64,000 nt of DNA from Pristionchus mayeri (lineage: Eukaryota; Nematoda; Chromadorea; Rhabditida; Neodiplogasteridae), in NCBI GenBank assembly GCA_036245805.1, contig BTRK01000001.1, positions 33,924,758 to 33,988,757 of the forward strand, written 5' to 3'. Below are positions 33,306 to 46,485 of the stretch, piece by piece. The position numbers and the translations under genes are program-made. Under the pieces are notes generated by a model, which was not told where the DNA came from, searched no databases, and saw only the letters and a program-made list of their open reading frames with translations. Numbering within the stretch: position 1 is the stretch's first letter; every line of letters starts with the position of its first letter.

Positions 33306-35810
33306 TCATGTGGAGTGGTAAATGTCTTCGAAAAACGGGATACGTTGCTTGTACAGACCCAAAGCCATGATAAGAATGTGCTGGCTCTATGTGGTTTCCA
33401 TTCAAGACTTTTTTTGGGTTTTTTTCTTAATATTAGAGGAAGAGAAGTGAAACACAAATCAAAATTCGCAAAATTATACCTTCTGCCATGAGGTAAGCTT
33501 GTTTACCAGGTCGATGATTGATAATAAGTTAGTGAATATTGAAGGACCCTGAAAATTCCAATTTTACTAGCATTTTGTATTTCATCGACTCACGTATAAT
33601 GCTCCTCGTTTTGCGAGCACGTATGATAACAACAACTTTGAGTGTCTGAAGTGATGCATATTTGTGTGATCGATTGAATTATAAAACTGAGCTTGACGTA
33701 CATATTCCTTTCGCTATTTAGGACGTTTATGTCGTTATGACTAAGCCCGTTGAGCACTGAATTAAATAGTAATGCCAAATGATTTTGTTTTCATAAACTT
33801 ACACGGATTTAGCACAAGGATCTTCTTGATGAGAGCGTACTCTTGTCTGTCCAATTGCGCCTAAAACGAGAAATTGGATAATATTTTTCAAACTTTTTTC
33901 CTACTTCTCTGATAGCCGCGATTATTCCAGTTTGCACCTTTGTAAAGCCAGGCGCTTCAACATGCCTGAGGAAAACAATTAATGTATGTGCATTATATTA
34001 CCACAGTGCAAATAAAGATGTTTGAAAAAAAGATTAAAATTGACATTTCCTCGCTCCAGTACATTGTTCCATCCGAATAGCTGGTTCTGTCCGAGTGATG
34101 GGTGTACGAGTAGAAAGCAGAAGTGAAATTGGCACAAGCAAGCGCAGATGCTATTAGAACCCGCTGGAATTTTAACAAATATTTCTAAATATATTTCTAA
34201 TTGTGGTCAAAAATTGCTGAAAAAAATAACTTTTGACGATATCTCCAATACATTATAAACTGGGAGAGCTTTGATGTATTCAATCGAGCACATAATCTCC
34301 TAAAAAATGATAAGATTCGTCTCTGAAATTGCTAGAGTTTACCTGAAACATCCACAGGTTCTCGGCAGTGTTATTGTTGTTTACATCCATCCATATCTTG
34401 TTTTCGATGACATACTAAAATTTCAGTTTCTTTAAATATTGATTTCTTACTAAACCTCTTCAGTAATATGGTTCATCCAAGGTGCATCGTGCCCTTGGGT
34501 TCGAATAGGCTGAAATCACATTTTTTCTTGACGCACACAAGAGCGCTTAAAAGCACACCTTACCTCAAATTCCATCCCAAGTTTTGAAGGACCGGCAACA
34601 AATGCATCAATGGTCAAGCCCTCCACAAGTCTCGGACAGTACGATGCTCTTTAAATTTAGAAGTCATAAACGCATGTGCTTCTTACAGAGCTCGAGAAGC
34701 AAGATGAGGTATAATCATTTAAAAATACTCTGCAGTAACATATTTGGTAGAGAGGTTAAATTTTAACAAATGTAGAAAATAGTTTCGTACCTTAATCGAG
34801 CATGTGCGTCTTCTAGGAGGAGAATGTCGACTATTGTCTTGCTGATTTTCATGGGCAACGGCTGGTGGTGGCATTCAATAACAGATGTCTAAAATTGAAT
34901 TATTTATGGAGTTCTTGATGGTATGGTTCCATGACATGATTGATCCCGGAAGATTACATTAAATTGATTCATTTGAAAGCACAACAAAAATATATTCCAC
35001 TTTTCTTGCCGGCGATAATACATGAATATTGCTGGACGATGGCCGAATTAATAAGCACTCACATCCAAAGATCCCCTTTCTCGCAAATATTTCTTTACGA
35101 CTTCATTAGATTCTACGTCTTTGAGGTTGTAAATTATCAACGGATTCATTCCTCCACTTATGCATCTTTCCAATCGGCAAACACGACATGGATGGGCGGA
35201 TTCTGAATAAACTTTCCATAATTTTCACAATCAATATCATTAATTAATTCATTATTTTATGCGTACGTGAGGATTAGCTTCGCAATAATAATATAAAAGA
35301 ATACCAGAGCGGATGTCCGGAAATCATGGACACTTTCTATTCCACTATAGGAAAACGATAACCGTTTGTGCTCTTACTGGTCTTCACAGTTTGTTGCTTC
35401 GAAAAAATACTCAAAAATAGTGTGAAAACTAATCACCGTTTTCAGCACATCGAATATTACTGATGCAGCCCAATTCAACGTGTCCTTGAATTACAGCTCG
35501 TCGGAAGAAAGTCTTGCATGAGCAGCATGCAGGCGCTTGATCAAAACGCATTACAAAAAAATAAATAAAATATTTCACGACTACAGCGGAAATAATATGC
35601 CTTTTTGAATGATTTAAGTTTGCAATTTGCTTACATCATAGTGGTATCCGGAGGCTGCTGCGCCGCATCCAACGCACGTAGAGGGGCACACTTGTCGCTG
35701 AACTTTTGAATCATTATTTTGCATAATTTTAGAAAAATATTTTAAATACATATTTGTAGAATTACATTTTGAAGCCCAACCTCGCTTGATGGCCGTCTCC
35801 TTTTCGGCAT
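33306..35810 (-). CDS. Nuclear hormone receptor (nematode NHR family)
   Basis: The DNA-binding domain is spread over exons near 35808, 35690, 35530, 35400 and 35200. RQVCPSTCVGCGAAASGYHYD is the first zinc finger, and APACCSCKTFFRRAVIQG is the P-box and FFRR recognition helix. GHVELGCI, a 19-nt exon (TTNCEDQ) and SAHPCRVCRLERC then complete the second finger, followed by GGMNP. The ligand-binding domain follows: HQPLPMKISKTIVDILLL, FVAGPSKLGMEFE, ENKIWMDVNNNNTAENLWMF, FTSAFYSYTHHSDRT and AQLDRQEYALIKKILVLNP. The end is LGLYKQRIPFFEDIYHST, with TGA at 33306-33308. These are ligand-regulated or orphan transcription factors in the nucleus. The ATG follows TTTTCAG by three bases. The splice between the first two zinc-finger exons is not resolved in phase, so a lesion or unseen exon is possible. 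Confidence 0.85.
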
Positions 35811-37148
35811 TTTCTGAAAAGTCAAAATGTTTGCAGTGTCAGGTTCGATGTAATACTCGAGGCGAGAGCAAAGTAGATATTCCGAAGGGGTACATGCGTA
35901 CACTAGACTATTACACAGAGAGTAGAGATAAGGATGAAAACACCTCTGTCGTGACTGATCTATTTCGAGAGTTGCGTTTATATAAAAGAGGAGAGGTGAC
36001 TAAAATAGAGATCGTAAGGAATTTTTTTTGCTCTTCGTATCATATCAGTTGCTTTTTCTCCCCAAAAATATCTTTCCCTCTTGTACATTCTCGACATCTT
36101 GTACCTCCTGCCCATCCTTTTGACTCTTTCTTTCGTCCCCTCTATATTTCACTCCCTCTCGCTCCCTATCACCCCCTTTCCCCTCTCCCCAGTCCCTCTC
36201 TTCTTTCTCTAGTCTGACCTCTCGTTCTCACAACTGCGTACGTGATTTCGGGTAGTCTTCGTTAGAAAATTCGTCTCGCCCTATTGTTTACCAACTGCAG
36301 TCCCGCCACTGCGAACGCATATTTACGAGAGACAGAGACAGAGATAGGACGAAATACCCCCACCCCCCTCCCCTTCTCCCGAGTACTGAACGTACTTATC
36401 ATGCGCGAGGTCATAATCGGCAAGTACGCAAATACGGAAATAACTAATTGTAAGTGTATCATAACGCAATGCCGCTCAACCATACATAGCTTAGGCTTAA
36501 CTGGTATATTGTTTTGTGTCATCCTGACTATCTTAGTTGAATGGATTTAAAATATTGGAATGAATACGCGTATTGTAACGCAAATAAATTGGGTGTATAC
36601 AATTTCAGTAATGAGACTTTTGCTCAGACGCTGTAATTGTTGCATGTTCCCATACATCTCGAACATTCGCGAAAAACAATCCCCTTTGTACGTGATTCCT
36701 GGATGTTTTTCACAAAAAAAACCTCGACCTCTCGCTTATCGAGGACGATCTGCTTTGATAAAATGCATCGAAATTACACGTACTGCGGACGAAAACATTC
36801 GCGATTCGAGTACAGACGAATCATAGAACCGCAGTACACTACAAGACTGCGGGACGATCTACGGAGTGGAGTAGATGGTATCATAGGGAACAGCAACGTT
36901 GAAATATGATCACAAACATTTCGAAAAGAACATGTAAATGGATTTCCACTTAATTATCACTAATATTATATCTATTCGGAATTTTGTGAAAATATCGAAT
37001 TACCCTCTATTCAGAAACCAATCGATTCATGCTTATTGTTGACTTGAATTACAATGATCTCAATTTGGTTATAGCAAAGGTATACTGACAACGTACAGGG
37101 AAACCCAAATTTTATAACTCGTAATTGTCAGACAATTTGCCATAGAAA
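35811..37148. other. Intergenic between two minus-strand genes
   Basis: A long pyrimidine-rich strand lies at about 36030-36210. Open frames of 143 codons (35786-36217) and 90 codons (36637-36909) have no recognised domain. This includes the NHR promoter. Confidence 0.45.
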
Positions 37149-39204
37149 TCACTGATTCCATTGACTCGAAAGGTGAGCGAAATACATCATCGTTTGGAAT
37201 TCTGGACTCTCAGCGGTGCCGATGCGGGCATTTGCCTTTGCCCAGGAGGGGAGGAAGTCGAAGAGACGTCTTCGGATGGTTTTCACTCGAGTTACGACCA
37301 GGAGAGGACAGACGTACCCGTACCCGATGCAAACCTAAACAAATTTTAAATAAATTATAAAATTGAAAATATTTGATTAACCATAATTAGTAGCGTATCC
37401 TACAAAATGATGCTCAACTAGAAATGAATATGTTAATCTTAAAATGCATAAATATTGTCTAAATACTGAAAGTAATGAACAGATTTCCCACCAGTCTAAG
37501 CAGAAAATGCGTGTCATTTGCGTAGTTTTCGTCGCCGTACTCTGCGAAGTAAGTGAGGCCGAAGAACAGGGCCTTGACAGCCAGTGCTAATGCACAAATG
37601 GGCAGAATGGCTCGGGTGAGCTCGATAATGCCCCGCACCTCAACAATCACTGCGTATTTACCGCTGTTTTTATAATATTTTTGTGTTGTTTTTATTAAAT
37701 TGTTGTGCACATTGTGATAATACGTTTCATAATTTGTAGATCTGAACTGACCTCGAATCGCGAATTGAGATTGACCCCGGCGAACTTGGTGTTGTAATAC
37801 CGCTCACTCAGACGTTTGCATGCTAACAGCAGCTGTGAGATATATTTTAAATTATACATTTATATGTTATATATAATATTTTTAAATATATTTTATATTT
37901 TTATACATTATATATTTTGTCCGGGAAGTATTTTAGATTGAAACTACTTCCGTCTGCGCCAAATACGTATGATAATGTGGGCAGACAATCGGGTTAAAAC
38001 AAATACCATTAGCGAGAATGCCTCTTGAATGGCGACTAATGCAGAGCAGGCAATCTTGAGCGACTCTGAATTTCCTTGTTTGCCACATTGACTTGACACC
38101 TGCTTACCGTATTGCATAGCGATCACAACAGGAATGGTTACCAGCACCTGAATGTGTGTTTGTTTTCAGGAAAATGCTTGCTGGTGTTGATTGCTAGAAT
38201 TCGAGATACAATGTGACGGTCTCTTTATTTTGTACACTGACTAGTCGAAAGAGTGTGCAGAATGCAGAGCTAAAGTGCGCCCTCTTTTTTCATCTTCACT
38301 ATTTACATTATTTCACGATTTTCTGTTTTGGAGGAACGTTACCCACTTATAGGAACAAGAACTTGCGCATAACAACTTGTGTGGGTTTTCCCGATTTTCA
38401 AAATGTGCTTGTCCGAATTTCGAAACACATCATGATTACCTCCAGAACAAGCGCGATAGTGAACGGCGGCATGAATGATACGGATCGTTGTTCATAGAAA
38501 CTCGGGTAGTAGCAAAGCAGCAATCTCTCAGCGATGATGAGAAAGAAGGAGCACGCGCACATGAAGTAGCCCATTTGATGCGCGAAGACTCCGGGGAAGA
38601 AGAAAACTGAGGGAGAAATAGTTCATCATAGCATCAATTTGAGTTCATCGGAAGAACTATTTACGGGCCATTGTGAGCCTTAGGGTTTAGGAACACAATG
38701 TTAATGACCAAATATAACACGGGGAATGGAGTACACACAAAATATACCTTCCGACGAATTATTAAGGCGAAAATATCAAAGACCAACATTGTTCCTGTCC
38801 GAGGGGTCGATTCGTCACTAGCATCCATAGATTGATTGAGATTTGTCCGGAACCGAGCACAAGCATTCCCACCACATTGGTGCAGAAGAGGGCTCTGAAC
38901 AAGGGAAAGCCCTTCCTCCTCTGTAAGTTAGTTCCTTCCCCAATCGATATTGAGGAGAAATGGCCTGGCTCTCTTTATTTTGCACACTTTCTTGTTAGGG
39001 AGCGCGAGATAGCATGCAATTAGAAGAGAGTGACACGATTAGGGTCCTAAAGATCAAAGATCAAAGAGAAAAATAATACCTGCAGACATTGTGGAGCTGC
39101 GATGAGGCAATGAGGAAGAGGAGAATAACAATAAACGTCATTGCAAGTAGCCCAGGAAACAGCTCGGCAAGAGCCAGGGAAGACGGCTGTATCAGCATGT
39201 TCAT
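37149..39204 (-). CDS. Seven-transmembrane chemoreceptor, Sra/Srab/Srb-like
   Basis: From ATG 39204: MNMLIQPSSLALAELFPGLL, AMTFIVILLFLIASSQLHNV, RKGFPLFRALFCTNVVGMLV. Then TGTMLVFDIFALIIRRK with YFVCTPFPVLYLVINIVFL, GVFAHQMGYFMCACSFFLII followed by AERLLLCYYPSFYEQRS, and VLVTIPVVIAMQYG. Then a helix near 38000, ACKRLSERYYNTKFAGVNLN / SRFE and RGIIELTRAILPICALALAV. The last exon is VCIGYGYVCPLLVVTRVKTI / RRRL; TGA at 37149-37151. The LSERY...SRFE..RGIIEL segment is the hallmark loop of the Sra/Srab group, and the AERLLLCYYPSFYE turn after helix 3 is also typical. Exact exon borders near 38860 are not settled. It is probably functional. Confidence 0.85.
38195..38412. repeat. HP1 fragment abutting a dispersed repeat
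   Basis: The stretch 38195-38271 is an HP1 hairpin fragment (TAGAATTCGAGATACAATGT, then GAAAGAGTGTGCAGAATG). It runs into 38268-38412, which matches 16915-17045. Both lie in an intron of the chemoreceptor gene. Confidence 0.65.
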
Positions 39205-39270
39205 AGACCAAACTCCTATGAAAGAGAAATATCTGACATCTGAGCATCGACTAAGTGTATCTCAGAAATA

Positions 39271-40182
39271 TTAGGTTGTTGCAAAAGTCCTGTGGTTTTT
39301 TGTGTCCGCACTTTGAACAATCATAACTCGCGTGTCTCAAATCTTAATCGCCAACAAACATAACATTGTTTAGGGGTATGCTTGAACTTTGTTCACACAT
39401 ATTTCAATCAAACCGATCTTGCCACCAACGCAAGAAATTATGATTTACCCAAATGCATACAGTTGATCAAATTTTGCTTTAAATTTATTTCTCTAGATAT
39501 TTGGAAGGAAAATCCATGAAATAACTTCATATAGTTGGCTGAGAAGTAGCATTGATATTCTTTCAAAAAATAGGTTAGACTTGTCATCTGAGTGGGTTTG
39601 AACCAAATTACATGATTGCAAAAATATGAGCAGACCCAGTCTGCATGTGACTTGTACCTTCTTTATTGAATGGAAGACCAAGCATACAGGCTCCGTCATG
39701 TGTGCGCTGTAAGCACCCGAGATGAGGCTATATTCTCATAAAAAATATTGGAGCTTGCTTCTTCTCCGTTTCAGAAAATTTGAATTTCTTATTTTTCAGA
39801 AATATGCAAAATCAACACCGAAATGCAACAATGTAGTCATGTCTAGATCAATGCATTCCTCGAAAGGGTGTAACTTCCAGCATCCATGAGAAAAAGTGTT
39901 TATAGGGTAAAGGTTGGGGCTTCATATAACCACCATAGTTTGAGCATTGATGCTTCAGAGAAAACAGAATATTGAGAAATGTTGCGTTTTCGATGGATGA
40001 ATTTTCGTAATGTTAACTGGATCCTGTTCTCGCCTCTCTGATTGGGCAATGCTGATAGGGTGCGCATATGAAAGAGTATGCAAGGCCTCATTAGTAATCA
40101 ATATCCCGAAGTCATCTATCAATCCAACAAGAAGATGGAAGGCAAAATTTCAAAATTCCACAGGACTTTTGCAACAACCTAA
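39271..40182 (-). mobile_element. mariner-ended element, 912 bp (decayed mariner, copy C)
   Basis: The ends TTAGGTTGTTGCAAAAGTCC and the complement are flanked by TA at 39269-39270 and 40183-40184. On the minus strand a stretch near 39890 reads like a worn form of the mariner LHPMKILLSAWW block. No intact transposase is present. It lies about 65 bp upstream of the chemoreceptor start. The same family occurs at 61329-62243, in the same orientation. Confidence 0.85.
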
Positions 40183-42017
40183 TAAATGTGGCAGAAAACG
40201 GTAAAAACACCTCTTCTCTACGCTGTAGGAGAGGCAAGGCATGCCCCAATTATCGCGTAGCGCGTAAATATAGTAAATATAACAATAAGATAGAAAAAAT
40301 GCGGAAGTAAAATCGGAGAAAAAATTCGACGAGAATAGTCGTAGCACTCAACCAATAATTGACTACTAGTAGAGAATGGAGATGACATGAGGTAGTTACT
40401 AAGGTGATGAAAGGTTATGGTAAAGGTTATGTGCTCACTGCAGTCAAAACGGCAAAGTTATGAGGGCAAGGGAAAAACAAGAGCTTGAGAAGAAATATCA
40501 CAATCTATTCGTTCTGACCGCTCTTTCGACCGGTTGATGAGAGTGTATATAATGAAGAGAGTATAGTATCGTTTCTCGACCGCTAGTAATGGTGCTGCTA
40601 CATTTGGCGTCTCTCATTAATAATCACCGTGAGCAAAAAAATATCTGAGAGAGGCGAACATTCTGCGCATTGCCACATGAGCAGCTGAAATTTTGATTAA
40701 TATGATCAAATATATTTCCAGAGAATAGCATTTCCAGAATAGCTGATCTAGCGTAAGCGAAAAAAAAGCAGGCGGAAATTCACAATCTCTGGTGGAGCAG
40801 AAAATGGAAATAGGTTTTAGTTTGAAAGCACTCGCATAAGGCGATTTGTAAATTGTAGTAGAGTCTTTGAATAATGCGCATAAAGAGCATCCAACCTTGA
40901 AACGTAATTTGTTTTGCTGGAACGCCTTTGCCTAATACGAACGGTTAAAAAAACCCTCCAATCTTTCGTTCAGCAATCCCAGGGACTTGATAAGTGGGAA
41001 TTATAATGGTTTGCAAAACGAATCGATTGGCGTCATTTGATCAGTTTTTACCAGATTAAGAGCAACAACAAAATCGATAAAACACATGATCTAGGGAACG
41101 GGTAATAACATGATTTCAAATGTGCTGCACACGCAGAAATTTAATGGCGTAAAATGAATAAGTGATCGTACCTTGCTGGATTCGAAAACACTTAACTTTA
41201 TAGCTTTCACAAATGACTGCTGACTTCGCGGAATTTACCCCGCATTATTCTTTTTTACAACAAAATAGCCTCTTGCAGGTGTAAATTGATTATAGGAAAC
41301 ATGTAAAAAATATTTGCGACCAACAAAATCCAGTTTCAGTCGATATTAGCCAATCCTGGATTGGAAAATGGAAACGGGTTGTTATGAGCCGTTTGCGTAA
41401 GAATCGGGCAATTGTTGTAACGGGCTTAAAAAAGTCAATTCGCTAGAACCTTTAGGATAAGCAGACCCGCTGAACACGATATGAATTTTGCATATGACAT
41501 TTGAATGTTCAATTAGTACAACGAAATCCCCAAAAACGCATTTTTCTAAGCGATTCTTGTTCCTCCAAATCAGCTGAACTTTCTTATTTTCGTGAGTGCA
41601 GCGTGGGGGAAGTGAACTAATCGGAGGGGAGCATTACCCGGATCTGCATTGGCGTTTAAGTGAAAGCAGTTTTCTATATTTCAGCTATATTTAAGATCAA
41701 TAAAGTGTATCTGATGTTCCTTCTCTCAGTCGTATTCTGACATAGGAATGGGTTTTGTTTCGGATTGGAGCGTGATCTCAATACGCCTCTCTTCTCTTGA
41801 TCTTCTCATTCCTGCCATTACACGCATTTCCGGGCAAGAAAGAGAGCAGTTCCCACCGGAGTGTTGCGAGAAGAGAGAACGTTGATAAATTAGTTCTTAG
41901 AGAAACATCATGCTAGTAGAGAGAGAGAGAGAGGCAAAGTGAAAAGCAGAGAATGGCAAGTGCCATCCTAGAGGACGAGGGTCCTCTAGGATAGACATCA
42001 CTGGGTCGGATGACCAT

Positions 42018-42170
42018 CTTCGGATGGTAACCTACTGGATTATAACCAAAAAATGGACCCTTCCGTAGAACTTTCACAGAATCATTTTGAGACTTTTGGA
42101 ACCTACTGTGACAGTTCTACAGAAGGGTCCATTTTTTTGTTTATCATCCAGTAGGTTACCATCCGACGGT
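42018..42170. repeat. Imperfect palindrome of about 150 bp (MITE-like)
   Basis: GGATGGTAACCTACTGGAT followed by AAAAAATGGACCCTTCCGTA is mirrored by TACAGAAGGGTCCATTTTTT and ATCCAGTAGGTTACCATCC. Further ATCATCCGG motifs continue to 42300. Confidence 0.8.
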
Positions 42171-42795
42171 GATTAACCGAACTAGTGCCGGATAGACCTT
42201 ATCACTAGAGGTTATCATAGGAGTCAAGAAGTCTTCAGCAAAAGATTTAGAAAAGTTGCATTTTCAGTAATCATCCGGAAGGTTATCATCCGGCATTGTA
42301 CCCACATTGACCGCTTATCTTTCTCTTATCATCCCTTCCACTGCACGCGGAAGAGAGAGAACAGTTGCCGCCGGTGTGTGTTGCTAGAAGAGAGAGAGCG
42401 TTGATAAATTAGTGGCAGCGGCTCAGGTTAGAGAAACATCGTGTTAGTAGAGAGAGGTAAGAAAAAGCAGGGGAAGGACAAGTGTAATCCGTGCGGACAA
42501 GGGTCCTCTAGGCTAGACAGCGAGCCATTGGCAACTTTCTCCTCGTCCAGAAATTGCTCGTGAGGAGCAATAACTGGTTATTAGCAGTGAACGCTTACTT
42601 AGTGAAATGAGCATGACACAATGGCATGCTATGTTCGTATGTTCATTGTAATTGTTCATTTCATATGTTCATTGTCAAGTTGGTGTCTAACGATAAAATT
42701 ATGTGTGTCGGCCATTCAACGACCTCTGATGTCGAGAAACGAAAGAGAGAAGACAGAGAGAGGGAGGACAGCAGGGATGCAACCACGTATGCCCT

Positions 42796-42887
42796 GACGT
42801 CTCTTCCTTTCGCACACTCTCTAGACCGGTCAAGTGGTGAGAGAGTGTGTAAAATGAAGAGACCGTGGTATCGTTTCTCGAACTCTA
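42796..42887. repeat. Hairpin MITE HP1 copy, left end short
   Basis: The right arm is complete (GAGACCGTGGTATCGTTTCT, CGAACTCTA) and the stem CACACTCTCTAGACCGGTC is present; the left outer arm is missing. Confidence 0.8.
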
Positions 42888-43726
42888 GACCCTAGCCAAC
42901 AGTTGTTAGTTAAGCAGCAAGAGAGATATCTGAGAGATGCTCATGCTCACATACTTAGTCTCTGTCCACCCCACTCTTTCTGAGGAATTGGCTGAGGACG
43001 GCGCCGATATGATGGAAAAACGAGTGACTCAAAATAGAATGGGGAATTCTCCAACGGTGGTTGGCTCGTTCACGATATGAAAATGAATTGTATTTACTGG
43101 TCCCTCGATTGTTATTTTGTAAATCCGATTTATGATTAACGGATGGAAGCCAGGAGAATGTTAGAAAGTAGTTGCATTCCTTTCCTTCGAAAGGCAGGAG
43201 TTCATTTTTACAATACAACGGGTGTTTGATGGGGAGAAGTGACAGAGAAGATTTGAGAAGAAATGTAGAACACTTTTTTCTCATTAAAGGGCTGATTCAT
43301 TGGTTCGGAATAGAACGGAAAATCAAAGGGAACGGGGATCGGTGAGTCAGAACATCTCTGCGTGCTTGGGGAGAGCAGATAAAAGATAAAATCTTTTTTC
43401 GATTGAGAAATCCGATTGTCTCCTTTATCTAATCAGTTGAACCCAATACAATTGGGTGGTAGGAGGGGCATTTGAAATTATTCCTAAGGCCTGTTTTACA
43501 TTTTATAGTCGTCTCGTTGTCTTAGTATTCATTTCTTTACTTTCTCTCTCTTTCTCTCTTTCCCTAGCTCGTTAATATATCCTGGAAATTCTTCGCTTTT
43601 CCCATTTTAGTCTGTAGACTGTTCTTTAAAAAGGTTTTTCTTTCAAGACAAGCACTGGGAATTAACTCATTCCAAATGTTGTTTCCATCAATTTATTTAC
43701 TAATTTAATCCTTCAATCACAGAACT

Positions 43727-46485
43727 ATGTCGGATGCCAGTGCAAGTCTTGAATTGATGAAAAAAAAGGTGAAATTGTTTTTCTTTTCGGATAGGAAAGT
43801 AAACGTTAAGCGTTCATTATAAGCACAGTAACCAAAAATTCAAGGCGAAAACAATATCTCTCTCTATTTGCATACACTGCATTTCGCTTTTCCGTGACTG
43901 TTAGCGAAAATGGATAGTGTTCTGAGCGAACGAGAAGATGATTATTAATTAGGGTATAATGATCTTCTCGCTAATTAGCACCCGGACACCAAATTTGTAT
44001 AAAATACTTACATTTTTCAGGCAGCAGATTAACCGATGCAGCGCCTATTGCAAACATCTTCGAACGAATTTACAATGTCTTCACCTCGGTGCTTCACAAC
44101 GGAACGGATGTAGTGAGCTATCCTTCTGAATAATTTAAAATTGGATTTGAAAACATTAAAAATAATGTGCCAATTTTAGTCTATACGCAGTGCTGTAGAG
44201 TCGCTGCGTAAAGAGAAGTGCACTTCCGAGAAGATCGATACAAGGTGAGCTGTTGCATGCTGAACTTCGACATTCATCATCTCTTCATTTCTTGTGCTAT
44301 CCTTCTCTCTATCACACAATTTGTTCTTCGTTAAATATAAATCAACGCGAAGGTCGGTGTGTATGGGTGTTAAATTGAAAAGCAAAGGTGAGATCTTTGA
44401 TTTGGATTTCTGCATTTACTGTTTTCGACTTTCTATAAGAGATAGATAGAGTAGACACTGCGAATTCGCGAAATCGCAAAGGATTGAGGGGTGATGCAAA
44501 TTTGTGCTTGATCTGATTCGCTAATCCCGCCTCCCTGGTCCGCTCTATCTATCAATAATGGATAGAGAACGCGCGCGCTAGTGATGGCGCGGGGGGGAGA
44601 AGAGCGATGTGGAAATGCTACGAAATTGCAACGTGAATGCTAATTCGAATCCCTCCACCTGGCATCTATTAGAGGTTGCGGATTCACAATAGAGAGGCGC
44701 GTTATTGCGAATTCGAAAACTTCGAATTCCCATCCCTAGTAAGATACTTGGAAGTTGGATTTATATATTTAATTCAGAAACAACGCCGTTAGGGGGCTCG
44801 TATACGACACTTTTGAGCCATTGGCTTTAACTATCGAAAAATTGATCACTCGACGAGGTGGATATGCCGAGACAGATGACGTCACTGAACTGGTAAATAA
44901 CAAATTATATATTCCGCTAAAGTACGTCAACGATCAATTATTTATAGACACATAAGCACAAGTTTTAAAGCAATTTTTAAAGGATCGTTAAGCATCAAAA
45001 CGAGTTCAGAGTGGTCACAGGGGAGAAACAATAATATATAATTCAGAAACAACGCCGTTAGGGTCCTCGTATACGATATGGTTGAGCCATTCGCATTAAC
45101 CATCGAAAAATTTATCACTCCGAATTTAAAAAATGATCAAAACTTGATTAGATTATCTCAACATAACTAAATTGGTAGCTTCATGATTATTTTCAGCAAG
45201 GAGATTCCCTAGACGATCCACCATCGATCAGCACAGCCAATATGATGAATAGACCGATAAAGAAGGAAATTCAAAATGTGAAATATGTTTCAAAAATCAA
45301 TTGAAAATCAAGTAGTAATGGAAAAGCAAAATCTCAATTTTGCGATTAAAATATTTTACGTAAGCATTCGAGTCAGTTTTTACGTTAACTTTACAAGCAA
45401 TTGACCACATTCATAATTATAAATCACGAAATGATTAATAAAGTACAACAAAAAACAAACAATACTATTTAAAAACTGAATATTCCAGGAACGAAGAGAA
45501 ACAATGGACAATCAGACGAAAAGTTCCGCTACGAAATATGATTCAATGGTTAATTCGAAAACTTTACTAGCAAGTGTTGAATTTCAGGGTTGTTTCACTA
45601 CATAACATAACGAAAATTACACAAATGCACGATTCTAAAATATTTTTTCGAACTTATACCAGATTTATAAATATAAAAATATAGGCGAGAAGAGGTGGAT
45701 CATCGCCTATTCAAGTGGCGAATCTCACTTCGGAATCGACTCCTCAGGTAGCTAATTACCTCAATTCAATTCAATTCATTTATCACGCGTTGCCATATTT
45801 CCGGAAATATAAAGTTTGAATTATTCAAACGTTAAAAGAACCATTAATTGGTAATTATCTAATTACTAATAACTGACTAATGGACCCTCGCTAATCATTG
45901 AGCTTGTTAAAAATTTAGATGAAATTGATTGTACTCGCGATCTCAATAAATCCTCAGACCAACCAAGATCATAGAATTGGAAAGGCGGACATCCCCGGAA
46001 CTTCACGTCATTTCGTCCAGACACAGACCGCAAGGCGAAAGAGGACACGCGGTGTCAGCAAGACTGTCAAGGTATCACCTCACGCACCCCAAAACGCACC
46101 CCAAATACATTCCCTAGACGCGCTTTTGACAGCAGGAATGCGTAGTCCTAGCTGGATTCGATCTAACTCCACTGCACCACCTAGCGTAGTCGTCTCTGCC
46201 GCTTGACGTGGTTGTACTTTTACCTTTTGTCTTTTTTCCTCACAGTATGAACATTTTTTTCGTTTCAACAAAATAAATTAAAAATATTATTAAAATCAAA
46301 TTAAGGTCGAGATTCCCGAGAAAGCCTCGCATACATGCAAGTGTGGTCAAGCATTTGCCAAGAAGCGAGGATTGAGTCTGCATCAGCGGCTACACTGCAG
46401 AGCTACACTTCGTGAGAATTTTTTTAAATTTTTTTTTTATTTTGTTTGGAAAGTCTTAGAAACGGGTTTTAATGAAAACACGTAA
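43727..46485 (+). CDS. Probable zinc-finger protein (nuclear), function unknown
   Basis: A first ATG (MSDASASLELMKKK) at 43727 follows CACAG|AACT. The next supported chain is LTDAAPIANIFERIYNVFTS (about 44030), SIRSAVESLRKEKCTSEKID (about 44180), RNNAVRGLVYDTFEPLALTI (44781), QGDSLDDPPSISTANMMNRP (about 45198), ERRETMDNQTKSSATKYDSM (about 45490), ARRGGSSPIQVANLTSESTP (about 45690), a basic exon with RRKRTRGVSKTVK (about 45920), and last HTCKCGQAFAKKRGLSLHQR / LHC (about 46310). All junctions after the first are phase 0. The CxCG...FxxK..L..HxRLHC block is a C2H2-like finger, suggesting DNA or RNA binding. The first exon does not join in phase to the second, so an exon is missing or the start lies elsewhere. 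The C-terminus is uncertain; TAA at 46483-46485 is the first in-frame stop. Confidence 0.65.
45037..45125 (+). repeat. Duplicated partial exon in the zinc-finger gene
   Basis: The stretch 45037-45120 repeats the acceptor and first 75 or so bases of the exon at 44775-44860 (ATTCAGAAACAACGCCGTTA identical), with scattered differences. It breaks off before a donor site, so it is probably a pseudo-exon. Confidence 0.88.

Larger units (their letters stand above)
40183..43726. other. Gene-free region made of repeat fragments
   Basis: The stretch 41395-41560 (GCGTAAGAATCGGGCAATTG onward) matches 48436-48600 inside foldback FB5. GAGAGAGAGAACAGTTGCCG-type segments at 41850-41990 and 42350-42500 are tandem-like relatives. 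HP1 fragments occur at 40517-40585 and 42796-42887. No exon chain was supported. Confidence 0.5.

Noticed and set aside
35786..36217. 143-codon open frame upstream of the nuclear receptor
   Set aside because: The end is low-complexity pyrimidine sequence; it overlaps the receptor's first exon on the other strand and has no domain.
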